Shown here: positions 1-9,837 of the stretch, piece after piece | Numbering within the stretch: position 1 is the first letter of the stretch | Layout of the letters: each line of letters starts with the position of its first letter | Source of the DNA: Antedon mediterranea | Lineage: Eukaryota > Echinodermata > Crinoidea > Comatulida > Antedonidae | Assembly (NCBI RefSeq): GCF_964355755.1 | Contig: NC_092676.1 | Span: 28,626,288-28,690,287, forward strand | Length of the DNA stretch: 64,000 nt | Direction of reading: 5' to 3' | The notes under the pieces: generated by a model | What the model saw: only the letters and a program-made list of their open reading frames with translations | Database searches by the model: none | What the model was told of the DNA's origin: nothing | Made by a program: the position numbers and the translations under genes

Positions 1-942
1 TTAAATAAAACCATTGTATCCTGTCTTGGAAATGAGGGAAGGATAGTGAATTTAAAGATGTCTCCCTTAAAAAATAATTCTTAAAACGTTTATGTTGAAT
101 ATACCATGTCACATAATAGTATCAATTGACCAAAAACTGGATAGAAGAAATATATTTACCTAGAAAAAAACTAATTTAAAGTAGGGAGTTGGGTTTTTGA
201 TTGAATTTAACCATTCATTTTGTCATTTTATAAGTTTAAGTTTGCAAAATAACCGTATTCAAAGTCTGATTTAAATATTATCATGTTTTTGGAGCTTTAA
301 CAATAAAGAAAAATAATAGCCTCTTATGAAGAATTTCGATGATTGTTATCCCTCGGAGCCTAAATTTTGGAATGATCGAATGCGTTGGTGGATATAAGCA
401 TGAAGGAATTATTTTTTCCTTCATGTTAAAGGTCCGAATGTTCTCACATGCGATAAGCATGTTTTTTATATGGTTTTGACTATGTGTGCAGAGTTATTTA
501 GTTAGTACTCGACTCCTTATTTAGTTTTTTACTCGGGGTACCCGAGTCTAGGACTCTCTCATCTTCTCCTCATCCATTTCCTCCATCTGGACACTATTGA
601 GTAAAAAGTGCGAATTATAAAGTACTACTCCTCCCTCAATCGTTGTAGTATTGAGTTGGTATGAATATACTACAGGGACATGTCCTCAAAGCTATAAAGC
701 CGGATTTTTAAATTTCAAACAGGATGCAGCCATATCACGTCTCGAAGATGGTACCGTATAGCCGTATTTGGTAGCTGATTTTGATGTGTATGTGACGTCA
801 TCCCGTCTTATGAGAGTCATTACAGCTTCTTTTGCTGTACCCCGAGTATTGCACATTCGTGCTTGTTAGTCCCATACAACACTGAGAAAAATAAAACAAA
901 ACAGCTGTAATAACAATTAAATAACACAGTGTATTACTGTTC
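1..942. other. Gene-free left edge with a copy of sulfotransferase upstream DNA
   Basis: No coding exon is seen. Positions about 12-120 resemble 9020-9110 (shared stretch around 'gtatcctg-tcttggaa-gaggga'), and 371-390 resembles 9465-9485 ('gaatga-cgaatgcgtt'). In the intact gene these sequences lie 250-720 bp upstream of the sulfotransferase start at 8764. The copy here therefore looks like the upstream flank of another sulfotransferase copy whose first exon would lie just left of the window. That is inference. Confidence 0.45.
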
Positions 943-957
943 ACGTTGATGTCTGTC

Positions 958-1085
958 AAACATCATCCTCTCTTATTTTGAAGTTTTGCTAATTTTGAGT
1001 CAGGGTTGGCATCACGCACCATTGGCGACCATTTAAAACCATTTATAACATTTACACCGAAAAACGGTTTTGGTTTGTCTGCCAT
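958..1085 (-). pseudogene. Dead copy of sulfotransferase exon 1
   Basis: Read on the minus strand from the ATG at 1085, this segment matches exon 1 of the sulfotransferase gene at 8623-8764, including about 20 bp of 5' leader ('cttgtccg-ccggcaccgcgtca'). The start, the glycine-valine-asparagine stretch and the 'NGFKW' stretch are still readable. An indel after the 'NPD' motif shifts the frame, and a stop follows within a few codons. The 'YPKAG' phosphosulfate-binding end of the exon and its splice donor are absent. No other sulfotransferase exons are visible between here and 2806, so this is an isolated fragment of a tandem duplicate. Confidence 0.8.
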
Positions 1086-2114
1086 GATTGTGCTTGTCCG
1101 ACCGGCACCGCGTCAATATAAACACTCAAGTGTACTTTTCCCCCAAAGTAGGAAGATTTAGAAGACATTTTTAGGTTGGTGACAATGGAAGTACTGTACT
1201 ACTATCTAATTTTGCTATTTTTTTAAAATACTGGTCTTGTGAATTAAGTTAACGACTCAAAATTATCCAGAATCCTTTTGGGGGAACATGCCAAATCGCA
1301 CAATCAAAATGGCTGCCATGTTTTGAATAAAAATTATGGTTTTAAGAGAATTTAAGTTAAAATTACTTTTCTCCAAAACTATACTCACAAATAATGATTG
1401 AAACTTGCTAGAAACATATCGGTATTGGAAAAACGAAGCTATAGGCTGAGGTCTTTCAAGTTAATACATTGGTAAAAAGATAAATAAATATTTTGGTACA
1501 CATGACGTTTCATACTTATAACACTTGAGCCCGGAATATTTCCAGGCTGGTGGACTAACATAAAACCCCAATAAATAAGACTTGGGGTAAGTCTACGTAG
1601 AAACCATACTATAATATTAGACATTTTTAGAATCCTGTAGGAGAAGGTTGATTCTTCTCTATGACGCATCGCAAGGACGTACGCGCAAGGCAAATAACTT
1701 GACCAATCACAAACGAGTACGTTTGTGATCCGTCGCTTGTGATTGAACAAACTTCTTGTATCGCTTTTTACATCCTTGCGTTACGTTCTTGGGTTAGTGT
1801 CTTTATTAAACAACCTTTTTGACATTTTTTGTTTTTTGTTGGGATGTTAATATATATTTTTTATAGCTAGCTAAAAATCTCAAATTGTTTTATTTCTAAA
1901 GCTTATACCACTTTAACTTCTCTACGTGCTCTTGTTCTTGATCTTGTTTCTTGCTGTATTTTCTTTTATATTTTTATTAAGATTGTTTTTTACTAAAAAT
2001 ATGAATGAATAGGCCTACAAGGAATAAAACAAAATAACATTATCAATTTTGTAGTGTTTATTATTACTGTTGTTTATTACATTATATTATATATGTTGTA
2101 TTTGTATTTGTATC
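1086..2114. other. Gene-free stretch with a MITE-A remnant
   Basis: Positions about 1661-1795 hold a decayed MITE-A copy, recognised by 'gcaaggacgta' near one end, the stem 'ttgaccaatcacaa' against 'cgcttgtgattg', and 'tgcgttacgttct' at the other end. The rest is A+T-rich with no gene that I can support. Confidence 0.5.
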
Positions 2115-2716
2115 TTTAGACGGTGGTGGTCAGATTTAGACGGTGGTGGTCAGATTTAGACGGTGGTGGTCAGATTTAGACGGTGGTGGTCAGATTTAGA
2201 CGATGGTGGTCAGATTTAGACGGTGGTGGTCAGATTTAGACGGTGGTGGTCAGATTTAGACGGTGGTGGTCAGATTTAGACGGTGGTGGTCAGATTTAGA
2301 CGGTGGTGGTCAGATTTAGACGGTGGTGGTCAGATTTAGACGGTGGTGGTCAGATTTAGACGGTGGTGGTCAGATTTAGACGATGGTGGTCAGATTTAGA
2401 CGATGGTGGTCAGATTTAGACGGTGGTGGTCAGATTTAGACGGTGGTGGTCAGATTTAGACGATGGGGGTCAGATTTAGACGGTGGTGGTCAGATTTAGA
2501 CGGTGGTGGTCAGATTTAGACGGTGGTGGTCAGATTTAGACGGTGGTGGTCAGATTTAGACGGTGGTGGTCAGATTTAGACGGTGGTGGTCAGATTTAGA
2601 CGGTGGTGGTCAGATTTAGACGGTGGTGGTCAGATTTAGACGGTGGTGGTCAGATTTAGACGGTGGTGGTCAGATTTAGACGGTGGTGGTCAGATTTAGA
2701 CGATGGGGGTCAGATT
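2115..2716. repeat. 20-bp minisatellite, about 30 copies
   Basis: The unit is 'tttagacggtggtggtcaga', repeated about 30 times with almost perfect register. The few variants are a G-to-A change giving 'cgatggtggt' and a 'cgatgggggt' form, the latter at 2461-2470 and in the last unit. It ends about 90 bp beyond the stop codon of the sulfotransferase gene, so it probably lies in or just past that gene's 3' end. The plus strand is strongly G-rich relative to C. The array is open in some frames, but I see no reason to call it coding. Confidence 0.95.
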
Positions 2717-2805
2717 CTTGGTAAGTAGATGCTACAAAAAAATTCAAAAATATCAAAAGTATATAAAAATTGAATAAATTTGTTTTTCTTATTAGTGCAT
2801 CCGGT

Positions 2806-5800
2806 TTAGGTTTCAAATATAATCCGTTTTGCTAGCGCCGATCCTTCCATTCTCTGGTTGTAAATTGCGTCAAAACGCTTATTTTGAGCGACAGTAAAAC
2901 GAGACTTCCAATCTCCAACGATACCTATAATAAATAATTAATTAGTGAATTGATATAATGATATTGACTTTTTTTAAATAAATTTAAAGCAAATCCTTCT
3001 AATCGCCTAAAGTTACAATTAATTATTGCAGTATTATAGGCCCTCCACTAAATAGGCCTAAACTATTAATATTATTATAAGGCATGCATCTAAAGCTTGG
3101 TTTCCACTAGATACGCAACGTAACGCAACCTACGCAGCGTAAGAAAATGCTCTTCCAGTAATTGTGTTTGCCCCCGCCTGCGTGCAATCAAACCTGTGAT
3201 GTTTGCAGCAATATTAATAATAATAATATTTATTCGGCAAAAGTTCATAAAGTACATTTTACAATTCATCTTGCCAGGAGCAAGTAATAGGCATGAGCCC
3301 AAACAGAAAACTGCTCTTACTCCATCATTACTTATAAAATACAAAAATAACAAAACTAAGTAGCACAAATTAAGTCAAAATAAAACAAAACAAAGTTATA
3401 ATGAGATACACCAATTAAAAATAAGCTGCATTGAATAAACAATATAAACAATTACAACTTAATATTTTGAGATCAAATGTTTGATGAGTTGGGCTTTAAA
3501 GTCTGAAATTGTAGCACATTGTTTAATTTCATTGGGAAGTTGCTCCCATAATCTAGGGAAAATAACAAACGATGAATTTAAAAATGTATTGGTCTTTGCC
3601 TTCCAATGTATTAACCGCCCTTCACACCTCTCACTTGATCTCACAAACTCATTAACACTTTGACTGCCAGAGGTTTTTCCAGTTAGAAACTGCCACCGCC
3701 AGCGTTTTTAGCCCAATTCGATGTTTTTATTAAAGTTGATTGAAACCATGTATGTGATCTGATTTATATGTAATTTAGACTAAAATAATCATAAAGATTT
3801 TAGCTTTATAATGGTACCAAGAACGATTTTTAAATCGCAATATGTAAATCGTAATAGTAAAATGAAAGTAACCCACTTTTTGAATTTTTCGTAGTTTCGC
3901 GCAAGAAAGTCGAGATAATTGCGATTTTGTGCAAGACATCACAATATGAAAATATCGCCCGGTGAGATCAACAAACAACGAAAAAGTTACTTACACGGCA
4001 CCGATAGGCCTATAAAAACAAGTTATCACTATCGAAAAATGTATTACATTTTATAAATCATAAATCTTACATCAATGTTTCGCCAAAATCCACATAGTAA
4101 AGACACCAGGCTTAGTTAACCAGGCCTAAAGTTGGTCCGGAACCGTTTTAGGACTAGGCTAGCCTAGTACTACTAGCCTAGGCCTAGGAGATAGTAAACT
4201 GATGATAATAACCATACTATTTCAAAACAAGTTTGTTGCGTGAAACTCGGTCACTTTCAGTAAAACACCAAAACAATTAGGGTATACATACAATAATAAA
4301 ATTAAAGACTTCATATTGAAAATGACTCCATTATTTTTTATTCAGATAACAAACAAACATGTCAATCCACAAAAACCTTTGTAATGCTTCGGCGGCATAG
4401 CTAGCGCGCGACCGATACACAATGCGCCAAGCCATCGCTCTACGCGCTACTGTGATGCGCGGTGTTTGTTATTTCGACAGGTACCATTTTGACAGTCGTT
4501 CGTAACCAGATTAGTTACTTTCAAATTGTAAAATATTGACGGTCCAGACCGAATATAGTGTTCATATTTATAGTATATACCAATAATTAACCTATCTACC
4601 GGATTTCGTAAAAAAACGCGAAAAACGAAGATCTTCGTTTTTGGCAGTCAAGCGTTGTGTTTCCAAAAACGAAGATCTTCGTGTTTGGCAGTCAAAGTGT
4701 TAAAGGATGATGGACAGAGGCCATGCATTATTTTAAAACCTAATGTGAGTCTATACACTTTAAATATATCTTCAATACTTAAAATATTGCGTCGTCGGTT
4801 CCCACTTGTGATTACGCAATACTGCAGCACTTTGCGTCAATACGTCGTTACGTTGCGTCGCTAGTGGGAAACCTGGTCCTATATGCATCGTACTACTATC
4901 AATAAACAAAATTACCTTTTCTCGTGACATTAAACTTCTGTTTAGTCGCTTTCATGCTAGAAAATGTTGTATTTTCCACAACTTTGTCCAACTGTTCCTC
5001 TGACAAAGGACGAGACAGAAAATCACAAATCCGAACAACACATCCTTTGTGATCCTGTAAAAATGTCAAAATTATTTTAGAAAATATGGCATTCACGAAA
5101 AAAAAAAAAGGGGGGGGGGGAACAAAAAACAATGCAGGAGAAAAACATTAAAATATTTATACAATTCATTATTATTGTATATAAAGTCATCAAAATTAAG
5201 TTGATCATAACTATAAATGATCGTACACCATCGTCATATTATTTACACTAAAATAAAAAGAAACTAGATTTAATTCGTCACTATGACGAATTATAGGTTA
5301 TATGCATTGATTTTAATAAAGATAATTGATTTTTAAAAGATATTTTGATTCATTGATTTTCTCAGATTCTTTAATTATTTATAATATATGATAGGACCTT
5401 GCTAACGCGAATACAATAGCCGGTATCACAATCCGATCAAAGATCCCTCTGCGTATAATGTCATAAACCACATTTGCTGTTACATAATAATAAAGACATA
5501 AGTTATTTTTTATCTAGATTTCATTATAAATCATGTGTATAATATATACACTAAGAAATAAATTTGAACAAACAATACGGATAATAAAAAAAAAATCTTA
5601 TTTCGTTTTCCAAGGTGAGACTCGATCTCGGTACCTTGAGTGCCATAGACACGAGCACACACCACCGAGCCATACACAACTGTCTAAAAATTGTAGAAAA
5701 ATTCCTCCGTGTATTTACTATGCAGTAACCACTTTGGTGCAGATAGATTATTACATACCGCAATGAATTATAATTTTTTACTATGATGACATCTCTAAAA

Positions 5801-8764
5801 ATGTACAAAAATGATGCACTGTCAAACTATATACTTTTAACTTTAATATATGAACTTTTGGAGGAAGAAAGTTAATGTTAAGTTTGTTATTTTGGCCTAA
5901 GAAAATGTCATAATTTGTTTGATTGTCGAAATGAATTTTTTTTAATTTAATATGCAATTAATTATGGCTTAATCAACTTTTGTTCCCTTAGTTTAATAAT
6001 AAATCATACATAAGATACATACACTTCAAGAAAATGAAATAAAAAATATGTGTTCCCGAGCATTCTGACGATCTATATTAATTTTAAAATTTAGCATATT
6101 TTCACCATTTTGTTAACTTACACGTGCGTAGCCTGTCACTTTTGACGTGCTCGTATAAGGCAATTACGCGTTGAAAAGTGAATAAAATATGATGATATTA
6201 TTAAAGAAAGGTTGTACAACCGAAATCGGACAAAAAGAGTGCGCATTAACGTATAACGCGCAGTGCGCGTGCAAAAATCTGCGCACTCATGGCAATTTTT
6301 TAAACGCTTAAAATTGCCTGAAACGTACTCTAATTTCATCGAAAATAAATTTTGACAATTTTGAACATTTTAAGCGCGCGTACGCAAGCGTTATATGCGC
6401 TACGCACGTAATTGTATTGCCATATGATGAAATATGACCTGAAATTTATGAGTACCAAATTTTGTTTAATTGTGATTCATGCTTGTGAAGATATGATTAC
6501 AAACGTGATTTCGTAAAATCGCGCGTAGACCGCGTAATTTTTGATTACGCATCGTGAAAATATAACCACATCGATTCCTGGCCATAAGGAATATACTCTG
6601 AAAAATTGACTTAAATAGATGAAACTGATATCAAGATAATTCACGGACAAAATAGTGCTAAGGAAAGAATAAATAAATAAATAAAGATTTTGACAGAATC
6701 AAGAGGTTATATGCATGATAATGCATATAACCTAATTAAGATTATTTATCATTTTAAATTATCATAAAAGTTAAGAAAAACTTTAAATTAATCGGAATCC
6801 GACTAATAATGCAATGTACTTTAAAATCAAAATTATACAGAAATAACAAGAAAAACTCACAAGTTTCATTTCTTCGTAGGTTAAGAACAAAAAGTTCTTT
6901 TTATTTCGGTGCTGTTCATAGTAGGGCAGATTGTAGTCAAACCAATTTCCATACATCACTGAAATAACAAAAAAATGAATGATAATAATATGTAATGTAC
7001 TACTGACTGCTACTACTAGGTGTTATCATTGCCCTTGTCAAATACGAGGATAAACATAAACAAACTTGACAAGAGTGATGATAATGACGTCATTATCAAG
7101 GTTCACTTACTATCGGTCTTGAGATATTCTTCAAAAAAGCTACCCCACTCCTCATACTCCTTTAAAAAGTGTCTTTCTAACAGAAAATGCCAATAAGAAA
7201 CAGCACTGTCCTTTGGGTTTCGAATAACGAACACCACCTTTTTGTTTAAAAAAATGTTAGTTTAGGTACAATTTAAAAAAAAATGGGTTGTCTTGCATTA
7301 AAGACATATTTATAATTTAAATAAACGCCACAGATACAATGAATCTGTTTTTCTTATTAGCAAGAAATGTTACGCTTCAATGACTTTATATATATACGCG
7401 TGTCGACGATGGTCGTACTATTAACTAACAACATGATGCTGAGCTCCGGAGATCAAAGGGTTTGTCTGTGGCTGCGACACGATCAGTTCCACGCCCCTGG
7501 TAAGCTCGATTCACACTAGCGCACAACGCGAGAACGCAAACGGAGAATCTATCTATAGTACAGTATCCCTTTGTATTTTTCGCAACCAAACATAAGATCG
7601 AAGGACTGCGTTCCTATCTTGGCAAGGCGAGCTCAATGTCCTGTTGTTGTTGATCGTTCTTCAATTTATAATTATTAGGAGATCTATGATATAACACTTA
7701 CCTTTCCTTTACCTTCAAGTACCTGTTTTGGTAGTACGTCAACTGGTGCATGGGTCATTATGACTCTTGGCTTTTCTGTCGAGCAGCTATCGAATTTTTC
7801 GCACGTATCAAAAAATTCGATAGGTAGAATAGCAGAGCTGCTTCCATAATCTTCTTTAACTCTGTCTTTATTTCCCTCACAAAAAATATTGTTCACTAAT
7901 TCTTGTGCCCAATGAGTCCCTAAATGAAAATAATTGAATACATCATTAAATCATAAAATCATCAATAAATCATTATTATTAGGTTTTTTTTATTATGTGT
8001 CTATTTTGTAAATTTTATTCAAAAATAATTTGCATACCGTTTCAAAATACGGATCGGTTAAGCGTGGTTCCCACCATGGATTAAAGAATAGATTCCTTAA
8101 TCCATGTTCCCACTAGCGACGCAAATGATCTTCCAATGATTGTGCCCTCGCTAGTCTGGGCTCCAGACGGAGTTTTTTCTTAAGCTTGGTTCCCACTAGA
8201 ACGTAACGCCAGGACGTAAACGAAACGGAAGCGTTTTAACCAATGACAAGCGAAGTTATAGACAGTTAGCAATCACAAGAGAATAAGCCATCGCTTGTGA
8301 TTGGTCAATTCACTTGCGTTGCGTTACGTCCTTGCGTTGCGTCGCTAGTGGGAACCACGCTTAAGGTTTACGTTGCGTTACGTTGCGTAGCTAAAGCGTG
8401 GTTCCCACTAGCGACGCAACGCAAGAGCGTAACGCAACGCAAGTGAATTGACCAATCACAAGCGATGGCTTATTCGCTTGTGATTGCTAACTGTCTATAA
8501 CTTCGCTTGTCATTGGTTAAAACGCTTGCATTGCGTTTACGTCCTTGCGTTACGTTCTAGTGGGAACGACGCTTTAAGTGGGAATTCACACAGTTTTACT
8601 TCGATTATTGAGTGAGACTTACCAGCTTTTGGATATGTAAGCACAAAAACATCATCCTCTCTTACTTTGAAATTGTGTAGTTTATCAGGGTTGGTATTAC
8701 GCACAATTGGCGGCCATTTAAAACCATTGATAACATTTACACCTAAAAACGGTTTGTCTGTCAT
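2806..8764 (-). CDS. Cytosolic sulfotransferase (SULT family), six exons
   Basis: Exons on the minus strand: 8623-8764, 7702-7919, 7111-7237, 6861-6958, 4916-5054 and 2806-2924. They join in phase to 280 residues, a normal length for cytosolic SULTs. Enzymes of this family transfer sulfate from PAPS to hydroxyl or amine groups of small molecules such as steroids, phenols or bile-type alcohols. The PAPS-binding signatures are intact: 'YPKAGTHW' across exons 1-2 (5'-phosphosulfate loop), '[11 protein letters not shown]' in exon 3 (3'-phosphate site) and 'RKGIVGDWK' across exons 5-6. The catalytic histidine is in 'MTHAP' of exon 2. There is no signal peptide or membrane segment, so it should be cytosolic. 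The substrate cannot be read from sequence. The start is the ATG preceding 'TDKPFLGVN'; the leader just upstream is shared with the dead copy at 958-1085. The exon 5-6 intron carries nested mobile elements. Confidence 0.93.
3205..4830 (-). mobile_element. 3' end of a non-LTR (LINE) retrotransposon, interrupted
   Basis: On the minus strand, 4830-4704 and then 3651-3462 encode the C-terminal end of a reverse-transcriptase polyprotein. Typical features are '[14 protein letters not shown]' and '[21 protein letters not shown]', ending in a stop near 3459. The non-coding tail (about 3440-3205) ends in an ATT-type microsatellite ('aataataataatatt') at 3213-3231, a usual LINE terminus. The reading frame is interrupted only by the TTAA element at 3656-4699; the flanks on either side of that element are in frame with each other. 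This is a 5'-truncated copy with no internal stop seen in the short coding part. Confidence 0.8.
3656..4699. mobile_element. piggyBac-type non-autonomous element with TTAA target duplication
   Basis: The 1,044-bp element has a perfect 14-bp terminal inverted repeat, 'CACTTTGACTGCCA' at 3656-3669 and its complement at 4686-4699. TTAA flanks it at 3652-3655 and 4700-4703, the hallmark of piggyBac insertion. A second, subterminal 'ggcagtca' copy and two 'aaaacgaagatcttcgt' palindromes lie at 4622-4682. No transposase is encoded. It sits inside the LINE coding sequence, so it is the youngest layer of the nest. Confidence 0.88.
5608..5690 (-). repeat. tRNA-like (SINE head) sequence
   Basis: The minus strand shows a box A-like 'TGGCTCGGTGGTGTG' and a box B-like 'GATCGAGTC' at tRNA spacing. 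The flanks do not form a convincing 7-bp acceptor stem, so I call it a tRNA-derived SINE head or tRNA pseudogene, not a working tRNA gene. It lies in the sulfotransferase exon 4-5 intron. Confidence 0.45.
7421..7660. repeat. MITE-C foldback copy (sulfotransferase intron)
   Basis: The ends are an inverted pair: 'acatgatgctgagctccgga' with 'gatcaaagggttt' and 'gcgacacgatcag' following, against 'cataagatcgaaggac...ggcgagctcaatgtcctgttgtt'. The same arrangement occurs at 17938-18155, 43545-43727 and 45457-45692. Confidence 0.7.
8060..8575. repeat. Inverted pair of MITE-A elements
   Basis: Two copies of about 180 bp, at 8184-8362 and 8393-8575, are near reverse complements separated by about 30 bp. 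Each begins and ends with 'ggttcccactag' / 'ctagtgggaacc' and has the internal stem 'ttgaccaatcacaagcg' / 'cgcttgtgattgg'. A third, decayed end lies at 8060-8135. The pair stops about 48 bp from the exon 1 splice donor of the sulfotransferase gene. Confidence 0.85.
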
Positions 8765-9837
8765 GATTGTTCTTGTCCGCCCGGCACCGCGTCAACATGA
8801 AAACTAATGTACTTTAGTTTAGCTCGCGGCAAAAAAAGGCAAAAAAATGGCTATCATGAGGGTAAAACTGCTATTGTAGCATGAGTATAAGCATTTAAAA
8901 GGGTATCAAAGGTGTGCTTGCTGGACCAAGGAAATATTGTTCCTTATCTAAACCAAAGTAAACACCAGAGAATCTATGACCCGATCTATAAGTATCATTT
9001 TTCGTTGATCAGCCAGAGGACAGTTGTATCCTGGTCTTGGAAGAGGGAAGAATAGTAGGTCCTTCTTAGATACTGTATTTTCTGAAATTACATACGATAC
9101 GCCATGTCATTGAAGTCTTCTTTCTATTTCATTATTAACAATTTAATGATTTTGCTCTTTAAAAGTGAGGGGAACAATCCACTAAAAATAAAAATATGTA
9201 GTGATGGAGGGTGGGGGGGGGGGGGGTGATATATCATGTCACCGTATTGTATACACATCTAAAGAAATTCAGTCTAGACTAAACTTATGCGGACCAAAAA
9301 AACATGATGTGCACATGGACATACCATATTTGGGCATATCACCGCCATTTTTGGGCACATCACTCTTTTTTTTTTGTCAAACTTAGTTTAATAGTGTAGA
9401 CAGTCCTTACGATAATTATCTCCACGGAGAATTCTTGTGGGGTGGGGGGGGGGGTAAGGGGGTTGGGAATGATTGAATGCGTTAGGTTGGAAGGGGTATC
9501 TCACCAACATATTATTTATAAGCCTGATTTTTTTTTTGGACAAACTATTTAATTTAATTTAGTAAAACAGTAAGTTATTACAGTATTATTAATATTCTTC
9601 TGAGTGTTTGACCCAATTGAGTGAAAATTATCCAATGAGACACACCCATTTTGTTTTCAGAGCAATTTTCACCGAAGAACCAACCACACTCTACTTCCGT
9701 ATTTACGGTAAAGATTTTGGAAACGAGTTAGGCCTAGGCCTAGAATAAACTATTTAAAACCATTAAATAAGAAGGAAAAATACAACAGTATTGTTCTAAT
9801 TTGCTCACTGAAATTAAATTAAGACACGTTTGTAAAC
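8765..9837. promoter_or_regulatory. Spacer between divergent sulfotransferase and myotrophin genes
   Basis: The two start codons face away from each other across 1,073 bp, so promoters for both genes should lie here. Segments 9020-9110 and about 9465-9500 recur at the left edge of the window. Poly-G runs occur at 9210-9228 and 9439-9452. A decayed MITE-B copy occupies about 9240-9405. I see no clear TATA box. Confidence 0.45.
9240..9405. repeat. MITE-B copy (decayed)
   Basis: It keeps 'gatgtgcacatgg', 'ccatatttgggcatatcac' and the right end 'tgtcaaac-agtttaatagtgtagacag'. Other copies lie near 16.8, 25.0, 25.8, 27.7, 35.4, 41.6, 42.0, 44.6, 52.8 and 54.2 kb, with a stub at 58.84 kb. Confidence 0.65.

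Larger units (their letters stand above)
3094..4878. repeat. MITE-A copy split by a later insertion
   Basis: The left piece at 3094-3186 ('agcttggtttccactag...acgcaacgtaacgcaa') and the right piece at 4831-4878 ('ttacgttgcgtcgctagtgg') are the inverted ends of the MITE-A foldback seen at 8184-8575. The LINE fragment at 3205-4830 lies between them. A MITE-A element in the sulfotransferase intron therefore appears to have received the LINE. Confidence 0.6.

Noticed and set aside
2115-2716. CRISPR-like regular repeat array
   Set aside because: Units are contiguous with no variable spacers, and the window is eukaryotic. It is a minisatellite.
3459-4830. Host gene encoding a reverse-transcriptase-like protein
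   Set aside because: 5'-truncated LINE fragment with ATT-type tail and an inserted TTAA element; not a host gene.
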